A DNA stretch of 64,000 nt, from NCBI RefSeq assembly GCF_001610955.1, contig NZ_CP014335.1, positions 385,001-449,000 on the forward strand, given 5' to 3'. Positions 1 to 7,130 of this stretch are shown here, piece by piece. A model generated the notes under the pieces. That model was not told the DNA's origin, did no database searches, and was given only the letters and a program-made list of their open reading frames with translations. Source of the stretch: Geobacillus thermoleovorans (lineage in GTDB: Bacteria; Bacillota; Bacilli; Bacillales; Anoxybacillaceae). Each line of letters starts with the position of its first letter. The first letter of the stretch is position 1. A program made the position numbers and the translations under genes.

Positions 1-207
1 CTTGCGGCCGAGGGCGTCAGCGGTTCGGGGAAGCCAACGTGATTCCATCGCGCATGGCGAAGTGTGAAAGGGACGGGATGGGTCGTAGTCAACATCGTCA
101 AGAAACTTCGACCGTACCGACAAGCAGGATGGTCATCCCGTTCTCTGTCAACATCGGCGTGGGGAAACACAATGGATGGAAAGTTCAAAAAAATACAAAA
201 ACAACTA
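1..207. other. No recognisable gene at the left edge
   Basis: I see no reading frame with a ribosome binding site or family resemblance here. A short palindrome, GGATGGTCATCC, lies near position 125 and resembles the operator-like GTCATCTGATGAC found just downstream of the promoter. It may be a further regulator site, but this is weak. Confidence 0.4.
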
Positions 208-236
208 TTGTCTTTTGCTGAAAACGCTTTTATAAT
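208..236 (+). promoter_or_regulatory. SigA-type promoter overlapped by a CcpA cre site
   Basis: The sequence shows TTGTCT at 208-213, a 17-base spacer and TATAAT at 231-236. A cre-like sequence, TGAAAACGCTTTTA, spans 219-232 and matches the CcpA consensus TGWAANCGNTNWCA at all but one position, overlapping the -10 box. A cre in this position normally represses in glucose, so the permease and glycolate oxidase genes are probably under carbon catabolite repression. Confidence 0.7.
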
Positions 237-261
237 TTGAGACAGACGGCGTTCTTATCCG

Positions 262-274
262 GTCATCTGATGAC
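262..274 (+). promoter_or_regulatory. LutR/GntR-type operator palindrome
   Basis: GTCATCTGATGAC is a perfect palindrome around a central T. It contains TCATC-N-GATGA, the box described for the GntR-family lactate regulator LutR of Bacillus. It lies about 25-40 bases downstream of the -10 box, a position suited to repression. The regulator gene is not in this window. Confidence 0.55.
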
Positions 275-351
275 TGGAGGAGACGATCAAGGGGACGGAT
301 GACCGTTCGTGAACGCCGCCAAGTCGGGCACAAAGGGGAGGAGAAAACCGC

Positions 352-2025
352 ATGTGGAAGCAAGATTTTACACCAATCGCCGACCAGCTTTGGTTATCGG
401 CGATTGTCGCACTCATTCCGATTTTATATTTCTTTTGGGCGTTGGCCGTCAAGCGGATGAAAGGGCATGTTGCGGGGCTGACGACGTTGCTGCTTGCTGT
501 TGTGTTGGCTATAATCGCTTACAGAATGCCGGCTGGAAAAGCGGTTATGTCAGTGACGCAAGGCGCGGTGTACGGATTGTTGCCGATCGGCTGGATCATC
601 ATCACCTCTGTCTTTTTATACAAGCTGACGGTGAAAACAGGCCACTTTGACATTATCCGCAATTCGGTTGTCTCGCTCACCGAAGACCGCCGGCTGCAAG
701 CGTTGCTGATTGCCTTTTCGTTTGGCGCCTTTTTGGAAGGGGCAGCTGGGTTTGGCGCGCCAGTGGCGATTTCAGCGGCGCTTCTTGCGGGGTTGGGGTT
801 CAACCCGCTGTATGCCGCGGGCATTTGCTTGATCGCCAACACAGCGCCAGTGGCATTCGGGGCGGTCGGGATTCCAATCATTTCGATGGAAGGACCGACT
901 GGCGTGCCGGCGATGGAAATCTCAAAAATGGTTGGGCGGCAGTTGCCGTTTTTATCAGTGTTCATCCCGTTCTATCTCGTGCTCATTATGGCCGGGTGGA
1001 AAAAGACGATGGAAGTGTTGCCGGCCATTATCGTTTCCGGTGTTTCGTTTGCGCTGACGCAATATTTCACCTCGAACTTTTTAGGACCGGAGCTGCCGGA
1101 CATTTTGTCCTCGCTCGTTTCGATCGTCGCGTTGGCTGTCTTTTTGAACTATTGGAAGCCAAAAAGCACATTCCGCTTTGCAACGGAGTCGGAAGTGGCG
1201 GCCGCTGGGCAAGTTGCTCGCGCGACGCAACGCGGCGGGGAAGTATTCCGCGCTTGGTCGCCGTTTCTCGTGCTGACGGCTTTGATCTCGCTGTGGGGCA
1301 TCCCGCAAGTGAAGGCGGCGCTCACCGGCCATTATGAAGGGACAAACGGCTTGTTGAAGTTGGTCAACGCTATCGGCGTCCACTTGACGTTTATGCCGCC
1401 TGTGCCGGGGCTCAACAACCAAATTTTGAACCCAAGTGGCCAGCCGATCGCTGCGGTGTATAAGCTTGAGCTGCTCGGCGCGGCTGGGACGGCGATTTTG
1501 GTGGCGGCGGTCGTCACAAAGTTCATCATCGGCATCTCGTGGAAAGATTGGGCGCGTACGTTTGTGGAAACGCTTAACGAATTGAAATTCCCGATCATCA
1601 CGATCGCTTCGGTTGTCGGCTTTGCCTATATCGCCAACTCGTCAGGCATGAGCACGACGCTTGGAATGGCGTTGGCCAAAACAGGCCCGTTGTTCCCGTT
1701 CTTCTCGCCGATTTTAGGATGGCTCGGCGTGTTTATCACCGGTTCCGACACGTCGTCGAACTTGTTGTTCGGCAACCTGCAAAAAGTGACGGCGACATCG
1801 ATTGGCATGGATCCGGTGCTGGCGTTGGCGGCCAACTCATCAGGCGGCGTCGTCGGGAAAATGATTTCGCCGCAATCGATCGCTGTCGCCTGTGCGGCCG
1901 TCGGTTTGACCGGCAAAGAATCCGACTTGTTCCGCTTCACGATCAAACATAGCGTGTTCTTAATCATCTTGATTGGCGTTCTCGTTTACTTGCAATCGAC
2001 GGTATTGTCGTGGATGATTCCATAA
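352..2025 (+). CDS. L-lactate/glycolate permease, LctP family
   Basis: This 557-residue protein has the many hydrophobic helices and length of the LctP/LldP/GlcA family of 2-hydroxycarboxylate:proton symporters in the cell membrane. Family-typical segments are FLEGAAGFGAPVAIS near residue 123 and the C-terminal stretch FITGSDTSSNLLFGNLQ. The ATG follows GGGGAGGAG at a good distance. It heads an apparent operon with glcD and glcF, so the imported substrate is likely glycolate or lactate. The cre and LutR-like sites upstream suggest glucose repression and substrate induction. Lactate cannot be told from glycolate by sequence alone. Confidence 0.9.
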   Translation: MWKQDFTPIADQLWLSAIVALIPILYFFWALAVKRMKGHVAGLTTLLLAVVLAIIAYRMPAGKAVMSVTQGAVYGLLPIGWIIITSVFLYKLTVKTGHFDIIRNSVVSLTEDRRLQALLIAFSFGAFLEGAAGFGAPVAISAALLAGLGFNPLYAAGICLIANTAPVAFGAVGIPIISMEGPTGVPAMEISKMVGRQLPFLSVFIPFYLVLIMAGWKKTMEVLPAIIVSGVSFALTQYFTSNFLGPELPDILSSLVSIVALAVFLNYWKPKSTFRFATESEVAAAGQVARATQRGGEVFRAWSPFLVLTALISLWGIPQVKAALTGHYEGTNGLLKLVNAIGVHLTFMPPVPGLNNQILNPSGQPIAAVYKLELLGAAGTAILVAAVVTKFIIGISWKDWARTFVETLNELKFPIITIASVVGFAYIANSSGMSTTLGMALAKTGPLFPFFSPILGWLGVFITGSDTSSNLLFGNLQKVTATSIGMDPVLALAANSSGGVVGKMISPQSIAVACAAVGLTGKESDLFRFTIKHSVFLIILIGVLVYLQSTVLSWMIP

Positions 2026-2035
2026 CGGCAGCGAA

Positions 2036-2087
2036 GGGGGACGAGGCTTGGCCTGGATGGAAACAGACGCCAAGCCCGGCCCCTTTT
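2036..2087 (+). terminator. Hairpin with U-tract between permease and glcD
   Basis: The arms GGCTTGGC (2045-2052) and GCCAAGCC (2069-2076) pair perfectly. They are flanked by GGGGG and CCCC runs that can extend the stem, and TTTTCC follows. It probably acts as a partial terminator that lowers glcDF expression relative to the permease. Confidence 0.55.
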
Positions 2088-2130
2088 CCGCTGTCGGCGA
2101 ATGCAAATGGATGTGGAAAGGGTGAGACCA

Positions 2131-3543
2131 TTGATTCCAAATGAAGCGAAAAAACGGTTGATTCAAGTCGTGGGAGCTGAAAACTACGATGACACGAAAA
2201 CGGGGCGGCTCGTCTATTCGTATGATGCGACTCCGCAGTTTCAGTCGCTCCCCGATGCGGTCATTGCGCCGCGAAATACGAAAGAGGTCGCGGAAATTGC
2301 GAAAATTTGCAACGAGTATCGCATCCCGATCGTGCCGCGCGGGTCAGGAACGAACCTTTGCGCCGGCACGTGTCCGGTCGAAGGCGGGATCGTTCTCCTG
2401 TTTAACCATATGAACCGCATTTTGGAAATTGATGAGGAAAACTTAACCGCGACCGTTCAGCCAGGAGTGGTGACGCTTGATTTGGCGAAAGCCGTTGAAG
2501 AAAAAGGATTGTTTTATCCGCCGGATCCGGGGTCGATGAAAATTTCAACGATTGGCGGCAACATCAGCGAAAACTCAGGCGGCTTGCGCGGCCTGAAATA
2601 CGGGGTGACACGCGACTATGTGCTCGGGTTGGAAGTCGTCTTGGCGAACGGCGATGTCATCCGCACCGGTGGCAAGCTGGCAAAAGATGTAGCTGGCTAT
2701 GACTTAACCCGTCTGTTTGTCGGATCGGAAGGAACGCTTGGCATTGTCACCGAAGCGACGTTAAAACTTATTCCGATGCCAGAGACGAAGCAGACGATGC
2801 TCGCTCTTTATCAAGATTTGGAGGCGGCCGCCCGTTCGGTGTCGAAAATCATCGCCAACAAGATCATTCCAGCGACGCTCGAGTTTTTGGACCAGCCGAC
2901 ATTGGAAGTGGTCGAAGATTTCGCCCGCATCGGCTTGCCGACCGATGTGAAAGCCGTTTTGCTCATTGAGCAGGATGGGCCGAAGGAAGTGGTAGAGCGC
3001 GATATGAAAAAGATGGCCGATATTTGCCGGGCCGAGCAGGCGGTGTCCGTTCAACTCGCCCGTTCGGAGGAAGAAGCAGAGGCGCTGCGGACGGCGCGGA
3101 GGGCGGCGCTGTCGGCGTTGGCGCGCTTAAAGCCGACGACGATTTTAGAGGACGCAACCGTGCCGCGTTCGGAAATCGCCAAAATGGTCAAAGCAATCAA
3201 TGAAATTGCCGAGAAGTACCAGTTGAAGATCTGTACGTTCGGCCATGCCGGCGATGGCAACTTGCACCCGACCTGTCCGACCGACGCCCGCAATCGTGAA
3301 GAAATGGAGCGGGTGGAACGAGCGTTTGAAGAAATTTTCGCCAAAGCGATTGAATTGGGTGGCACGATTACCGGCGAACACGGCGTCGGGGTGATGAAAG
3401 CGCCGTATTTGGAATGGAAGCTCGGTCCGGCCGGCATCGCTGCCATGAAAGCGGTCAAGCAGGCGCTCGACCCGAACAATATTATGAATCCGGGCAAAGT
3501 GTTCGCCAAAAGCACGAGAAAACGGGTGGTGGTGACACGATGA
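2131..3543 (+). CDS. glcD: Glycolate oxidase FAD-binding subunit GlcD
   Basis: This FAD-linked oxidase (about 470 residues) oxidises glycolate or a related 2-hydroxyacid to the 2-oxoacid together with the iron-sulfur partner GlcF. The N-terminal FAD_binding_4 domain shows PIVPRGSGTNLCAG and DPGSMKISTIGGNISENSGG. The C-terminal FAD-oxidase domain carries FGHAGDGNLHP and the end motif GTITGEHGVG. I chose the TTG at 2131 because GGAAAGGGTGAG precedes it and the length then matches the family. An in-frame ATG at 2101 lacks a ribosome binding site. The stop overlaps the glcF start (ATGA), which indicates translational coupling. Confidence 0.9.
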   Translation: MIPNEAKKRLIQVVGAENYDDTKTGRLVYSYDATPQFQSLPDAVIAPRNTKEVAEIAKICNEYRIPIVPRGSGTNLCAGTCPVEGGIVLLFNHMNRILEIDEENLTATVQPGVVTLDLAKAVEEKGLFYPPDPGSMKISTIGGNISENSGGLRGLKYGVTRDYVLGLEVVLANGDVIRTGGKLAKDVAGYDLTRLFVGSEGTLGIVTEATLKLIPMPETKQTMLALYQDLEAAARSVSKIIANKIIPATLEFLDQPTLEVVEDFARIGLPTDVKAVLLIEQDGPKEVVERDMKKMADICRAEQAVSVQLARSEEEAEALRTARRAALSALARLKPTTILEDATVPRSEIAKMVKAINEIAEKYQLKICTFGHAGDGNLHPTCPTDARNREEMERVERAFEEIFAKAIELGGTITGEHGVGVMKAPYLEWKLGPAGIAAMKAVKQALDPNNIMNPGKVFAKSTRKRVVVTR

Positions 3544-4904
3544 CAACGAAGATAGAACGAGCGCTCATTCAGAAAGCGTTTCAAGAACGGATGGATGAGG
3601 ATGAACTGATGAACTGTATGCGCTGTGGCTTTTGCCTGCCATCATGTCCGACGTACATCGAATCGGGGCAGCAAGAAGCCCAGTCGCCGCGCGGACGGAT
3701 TGCCTTAATGAAGGCGGTCGTCGATGGACTGATTGAGCCGGACGAAGAGGTGGAGCGGGCGCTCAACTTATGTTTAGGCTGCCGGGCATGCGAGTCGGTC
3801 TGTCCGTCCGGGGTCCGCTACGGCCATCTGCTGGAAGAGGCGCGCGACATTATCGCCCAGCATAAAAAAATGCCGCTTCCGGTTCGCCTCATCCGTAAGC
3901 TTGTGTTTGCCGGACTGTTTCCGCATCAAGGACGGATGCGGAAGGCGACGGCGCTTCTCGGTTGGTATCAGCGCTCCGGCTTGCGGACGCTTGCCCGCAA
4001 AACGGGGCTGCTTCGCCTGCTTCCGGCCTCGTTCCGGCAAATGGAGCGCGTGCTGCCGGACGTGCCGACGGCAAAAGAGATGAAAAACCGGCCGCATCGT
4101 TTGAATCCGGACGGTACGGTGAAAAAACGGGTCGCCTTTTTCGCTGGCTGTTTGATGGATACGATGTTTATGGAAACAAACGATGCGACGCTGCGTCTAT
4201 TGCAGCTCGCCGGCTGCGAAGTCATCATCCCGCCGTCCCAAGGGTGCTGCGGGGCGCTGCACGGCCATGGCGGGGAAAAAGAGATGGCGAAAGAGTTGGC
4301 CAAGCGAAACATTTCCGCTTTTGAGCAGCTTGATGTCGACTGCATTGTGACGAACGCCGGCGGCTGCGGTGCGTTTTTGCTTGAATATGACCACCTGTTA
4401 AAGGATGATCCCGAATGGCGCGACCGGGCGGAGGCGTTTGCGGCGAAAATCAAAGACATTTCTGAAGTGTTGGTTGAACTCGGGTTTCACCAACTACCGC
4501 TTCGCGTGGCGCCGCAAACGATCACCTACCAAGATTCGTGCCATTTGCGCAACGTCATGAAAACGGCGGCCGCCCCGCGCCGTTTGTTGCGGGCGATTGA
4601 CGGCGTCGAGTTCCGCGAGATGAACGATGCTGACCGCTGCTGCGGATCGGCCGGCATTTACAACCTTGTGGAACCGGAGATGTCAATGCAAATTTTAGAC
4701 CACAAAATGGAAATGGCGAAACAAACGAAAGCGACGACGATCGTCACCGCCAACCCGGGGTGTTTGCTACAAATGAAGCTTGGCATTGAACGGGCCGGGC
4801 TGTCAGGAAGCGTCCGCGCCGTCCATATTGTGGATTTGCTGCTTGAGGCCGCCGAGGGAGCACAAGCAACGCAAGGGGAGGAGCGCATTCGGCAGACGTC
4901 CTAA
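3540..4904 (+). CDS. glcF: Glycolate oxidase iron-sulfur subunit GlcF
   Basis: The 454-residue protein is the electron-transfer subunit of glycolate oxidase. It has two N-terminal 4Fe-4S motifs, CMRCGFCLPSCP and CLGCRACESVCP, followed by two cysteine-rich CCG domains (GCCGALHGHGG and RCCGSAGIYN) typical of heterodisulfide-reductase-like and LutA-like proteins. Translation starts at the ATG overlapping the glcD stop. A strong terminator follows, closing the permease-glcD-glcF unit. It probably passes electrons to the membrane quinone pool. Confidence 0.9.
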   Translation: MTTKIERALIQKAFQERMDEDELMNCMRCGFCLPSCPTYIESGQQEAQSPRGRIALMKAVVDGLIEPDEEVERALNLCLGCRACESVCPSGVRYGHLLEEARDIIAQHKKMPLPVRLIRKLVFAGLFPHQGRMRKATALLGWYQRSGLRTLARKTGLLRLLPASFRQMERVLPDVPTAKEMKNRPHRLNPDGTVKKRVAFFAGCLMDTMFMETNDATLRLLQLAGCEVIIPPSQGCCGALHGHGGEKEMAKELAKRNISAFEQLDVDCIVTNAGGCGAFLLEYDHLLKDDPEWRDRAEAFAAKIKDISEVLVELGFHQLPLRVAPQTITYQDSCHLRNVMKTAAAPRRLLRAIDGVEFREMNDADRCCGSAGIYNLVEPEMSMQILDHKMEMAKQTKATTIVTANPGCLLQMKLGIERAGLSGSVRAVHIVDLLLEAAEGAQATQGEERIRQTS

Positions 4905-4960
4905 CACCACAGTGGGCGGCCTCTCCGTGCCAGGAATGCCCATAGCTGGTCTAACAAGAA

Positions 4961-4986
4961 CCCCCGCGATGGCGCGGGGGTTTTGA
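4961..4986 (+). terminator. Intrinsic terminator after glcF
   Basis: CCCCCGCG and CGCGGGGG form a perfect 8-base-pair stem with loop ATGG, followed by TTTTGAG. Confidence 0.85.
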
Positions 4987-5017
4987 GTTGATTCAATGAT
5001 CGGGAGTTGGAAATGAG

Positions 5018-6025
5018 CTACAGCGCTGCATCGAGGCGCTTTGGCATCGCCTGGAGCGCCTTCCCCGTGCCGATGGCGACCGCTTCAGCCGGATTGGGCG
5101 CGACATGCACCGGCACGTGCAGTTCCGTGCTCAGCCATTGCTCGATGCCATGCAGCAAGGCGCCTCCGCCGGTGAGCACGATGCCGCGGTCGATGATGTC
5201 GCCGCTCAGTTCGGCCGGGCATTCTTCAAGAACAGCGCGAACGGCTTCGGCAATTTGCCAAAGCGATTCTTTGAGGGCGGTTTGCACTTCGGTTGGGTCC
5301 AAGGAAACCGCTTTGAGGAAGCCGGTGACAAAATCGCGGCCATGGATCGTTACCGACTGATCCACGATCGTTCCTGGGGCGCTGCCGATCGCGAGTTTGA
5401 CCTGCTCGGCTGTCTGTTCGCCGATTAGCAAATTGTAGCGCTGGCGAACATATTGAATGATATCTTCATCGAGCCGATTGCCGCCGATGTGGAGCGAACG
5501 GCAGGCGACGACGCCGCCCAACGAGATGATCGCCGCTTCCGTTTTGCCGGCTCCAAGATGAACGACGACGTTGGCGACCGGCTCGCTGACCGGCAAGTCT
5601 GCGCCGATGGCGGCAGCGACCGGCTCTTCAATAAAATGGATGTGCTTCGCCCCGCAATGTTGGGCGATTTCATAAAACGAGCGGCGTTCGACCGAGGTGG
5701 CGTGAAACGGAACGCTCATCACGACGCTCGGCTTTTTGAAGGCGAGGCCGAGCGGGTTACCGACTTGCTTGAATACTTGCTGCAACAGCATTTTGGCGCG
5801 CTCAAAATCGGCAATAACGCCGTTTTGCAGCGGGTAGGTGACTTCGATGTGGGCCGGGGCTTTGCCGATCATCTGCTTTGCTTGTTGGCCGATCGCCATC
5901 AGCTTGCCTGTATGGCGGTTGTAGGCGACCGCAGCCGGTTCGTCAAACACAATCCCTTTTGTTTGGCTGAACAGCCGAACGTTCATTGTGCCTAAATCGA
6001 TGCCTAGCTCTGAAGAAGCGAACAA
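5018..6025 (-). CDS. MreBH-like actin homologue with altered phosphate-binding motif
   Basis: This 335-residue protein belongs to the MreB/Mbl/MreBH actin family that organises cell-wall synthesis along the membrane. Length and sequence are closest to MreBH. I chose the TTG at 6025 because AAAGGAGGTG lies just upstream, and the product then begins like the family (SSELGIDLGT). The EEPVAAAIGADLP segment and the adenosine motif LTGGGALL are intact. The phosphate-2 loop, normally DIGGGTT, reads HLGAGKT (residues 156-162), so the Asp is replaced by His. Phosphate-1 is DLGTMN rather than DLGTAN. Nucleotide hydrolysis or polymer dynamics may therefore differ. It is monocistronic. Confidence 0.85.
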   Translation of the reverse strand: MFASSELGIDLGTMNVRLFSQTKGIVFDEPAAVAYNRHTGKLMAIGQQAKQMIGKAPAHIEVTYPLQNGVIADFERAKMLLQQVFKQVGNPLGLAFKKPSVVMSVPFHATSVERRSFYEIAQHCGAKHIHFIEEPVAAAIGADLPVSEPVANVVVHLGAGKTEAAIISLGGVVACRSLHIGGNRLDEDIIQYVRQRYNLLIGEQTAEQVKLAIGSAPGTIVDQSVTIHGRDFVTGFLKAVSLDPTEVQTALKESLWQIAEAVRAVLEECPAELSGDIIDRGIVLTGGGALLHGIEQWLSTELHVPVHVAPNPAEAVAIGTGKALQAMPKRLDAAL

Positions 6026-6175
6026 CGGAAACACCTCCTTTGGCCGAAGCGAAGGAACGAACAACCAATCGCCATCTATACTATTCGGCAGAGATCGGTC
6101 ATTTATGTCTGCTAGGATCATTCGCCGTGCATAAAAATTTTTTGATCTCATGTATAAAAAACGAAAAGGGAGGAA

Positions 6176-6223
6176 ATGAATAATAGCGTAACGTTTTCCA
6201 AGTATTCCCCCGATCCCCTATGA
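6176..6223 (+). CDS. Possible 15-codon small ORF ahead of a terminator
   Basis: An ATG sits only a few bases after AAGGGAGGAA and opens a 15-residue frame ending in TGA. A strong plus-strand terminator follows within 15 bases, although no longer plus-strand gene lies nearby. The predicted peptide, MNNSVTFSKYSPDPL, matches nothing I recognise. The short ribosome-site spacing makes translation uncertain. The transcript could instead be a small RNA. Confidence 0.3.
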   Translation: MNNSVTFSKYSPDPL

Positions 6224-6235
6224 AATATAGCATTG

Positions 6236-6268
6236 GGCTCTCCGGTTTTGGAGGGCCGCTTTTTTTTG
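6236..6268 (+). terminator. Plus-strand intrinsic terminator
   Basis: GGCTCTCC pairs with GGAGGGCC (one G-U pair) around GGTTTT and is followed by GCTTTTTTTT. It serves no recognised plus-strand gene, only the possible small ORF just upstream. Confidence 0.8.
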
Positions 6269-6272
6269 CATA

Positions 6273-6312
6273 ATAAAAACCCCCTGTCTATTAAGCGGAC
6301 TTAATATGACAG
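6273..6312 (-). terminator. Intrinsic terminator of the NlpC/P60 gene
   Basis: Read on the minus strand, CTGTC-A-TATTAAG pairs with CTTAATA-GACAG across a TCCG loop, with one bulged base. GGGGGTTTTTATT follows. Confidence 0.8.
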
Positions 6313-6333
6313 AGAGCTTTTCCGACGGAGCTG

Positions 6334-6786
6334 TTACAGCCGTTTGGCTCCGATATACTTCGTTTTCCAGTAGCTGCTGTTTAAACTGTCGATTTTCACG
6401 CCACGGGAAACGGCATGGATGACTTGATTGTTGCCGATGTAAATAGCCACGTGGGAGACGCCTTTCGTCTGTTTGGAAGTGTCGAAAAACACTAAATCCC
6501 CTGGCTGTAATTGGGACTTATTTACGTATGTACCTTTTTTGTACATTTCTCGAGAGGTGCGAGGCAAGGTGACGCCAACTTTTTTATGGGTATAGTAGAC
6601 AAATCCTGAGCAGTCAAATCCTTTTGGCGTCGTCCCGCCATATCGGTAAGGAGTGCCGATCAGCTTTTTCGCTTCGATGATGAGCCGTGCTTTGTTGGCG
6701 GCTGCATCTGAATTGGAAGTGCTTACAAAGAAGGAGGAAAATAGAACGATCATGGATACGAACAGGAGAGAATACCATTTTTTCAT
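6334..6786 (-). CDS. Secreted NlpC/P60 peptidoglycan endopeptidase
   Basis: The 150-residue product has an N-terminal signal peptide (about 28 residues, ending near SNSDAAA) and a single NlpC/P60 catalytic domain. The nucleophile lies in FDCSGFV, the histidine in GVSHVAIYIG and the third polar residue in VIHA. Such enzymes cut D-Glu to diaminopimelate bonds in wall peptides. No LysM or SH3 binding domain is present, so it is a minimal secreted hydrolase. GGGGTTAGGGG precedes the ATG. It could serve in growth, cell separation or spore germination; the sequence does not decide. Confidence 0.88.
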   Translation of the reverse strand: MKKWYSLLFVSMIVLFSSFFVSTSNSDAAANKARLIIEAKKLIGTPYRYGGTTPKGFDCSGFVYYTHKKVGVTLPRTSREMYKKGTYVNKSQLQPGDLVFFDTSKQTKGVSHVAIYIGNNQVIHAVSRGVKIDSLNSSYWKTKYIGAKRL

Positions 6787-7130
6787 TTCCCCTAACCCCC
6801 GACAAAATCTTTTCCGATTCGACGTATCTCAACTAGAGTATAGCAGAGGAAACTAGACTTGTTTTTTACAGTTGGATTAAATAATGTTACAGCGCCGTTA
6901 CAAATATAGCACCTCGTCCTAAAGGCTTATACCAATAGATAGATATTTTCGTTTCGGCCGACCTGGCTTTATGGCCGTAAGCGTGGAAATGGTGTTTCAT
7001 ACCCGAGTCCTATGGCCGACAGATGAATGTCGTAAGCTGTCGAACAAATAGGAACGGTGGAGGGAGGCAGTGCGAAGAATGGCCGTCTTATAATGAAAGC
7101 AAAGCGTCGAAGAATCGATGACGGTGATGG
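6787..7130. other. 344-base intergenic region upstream of the EAL protein
   Basis: No gene is recognised. On the plus strand a TATAAT-like box lies at 7089-7094 without a clear -35. Between about 6955 and 7050 are short pairing arms, CGACAG/CTGTCG and GCTT/AAGC, and the repeated string TATGGCCG. This suggests a structured leader, but I could not match it to c-di-GMP or any other riboswitch class I know. Confidence 0.35.
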
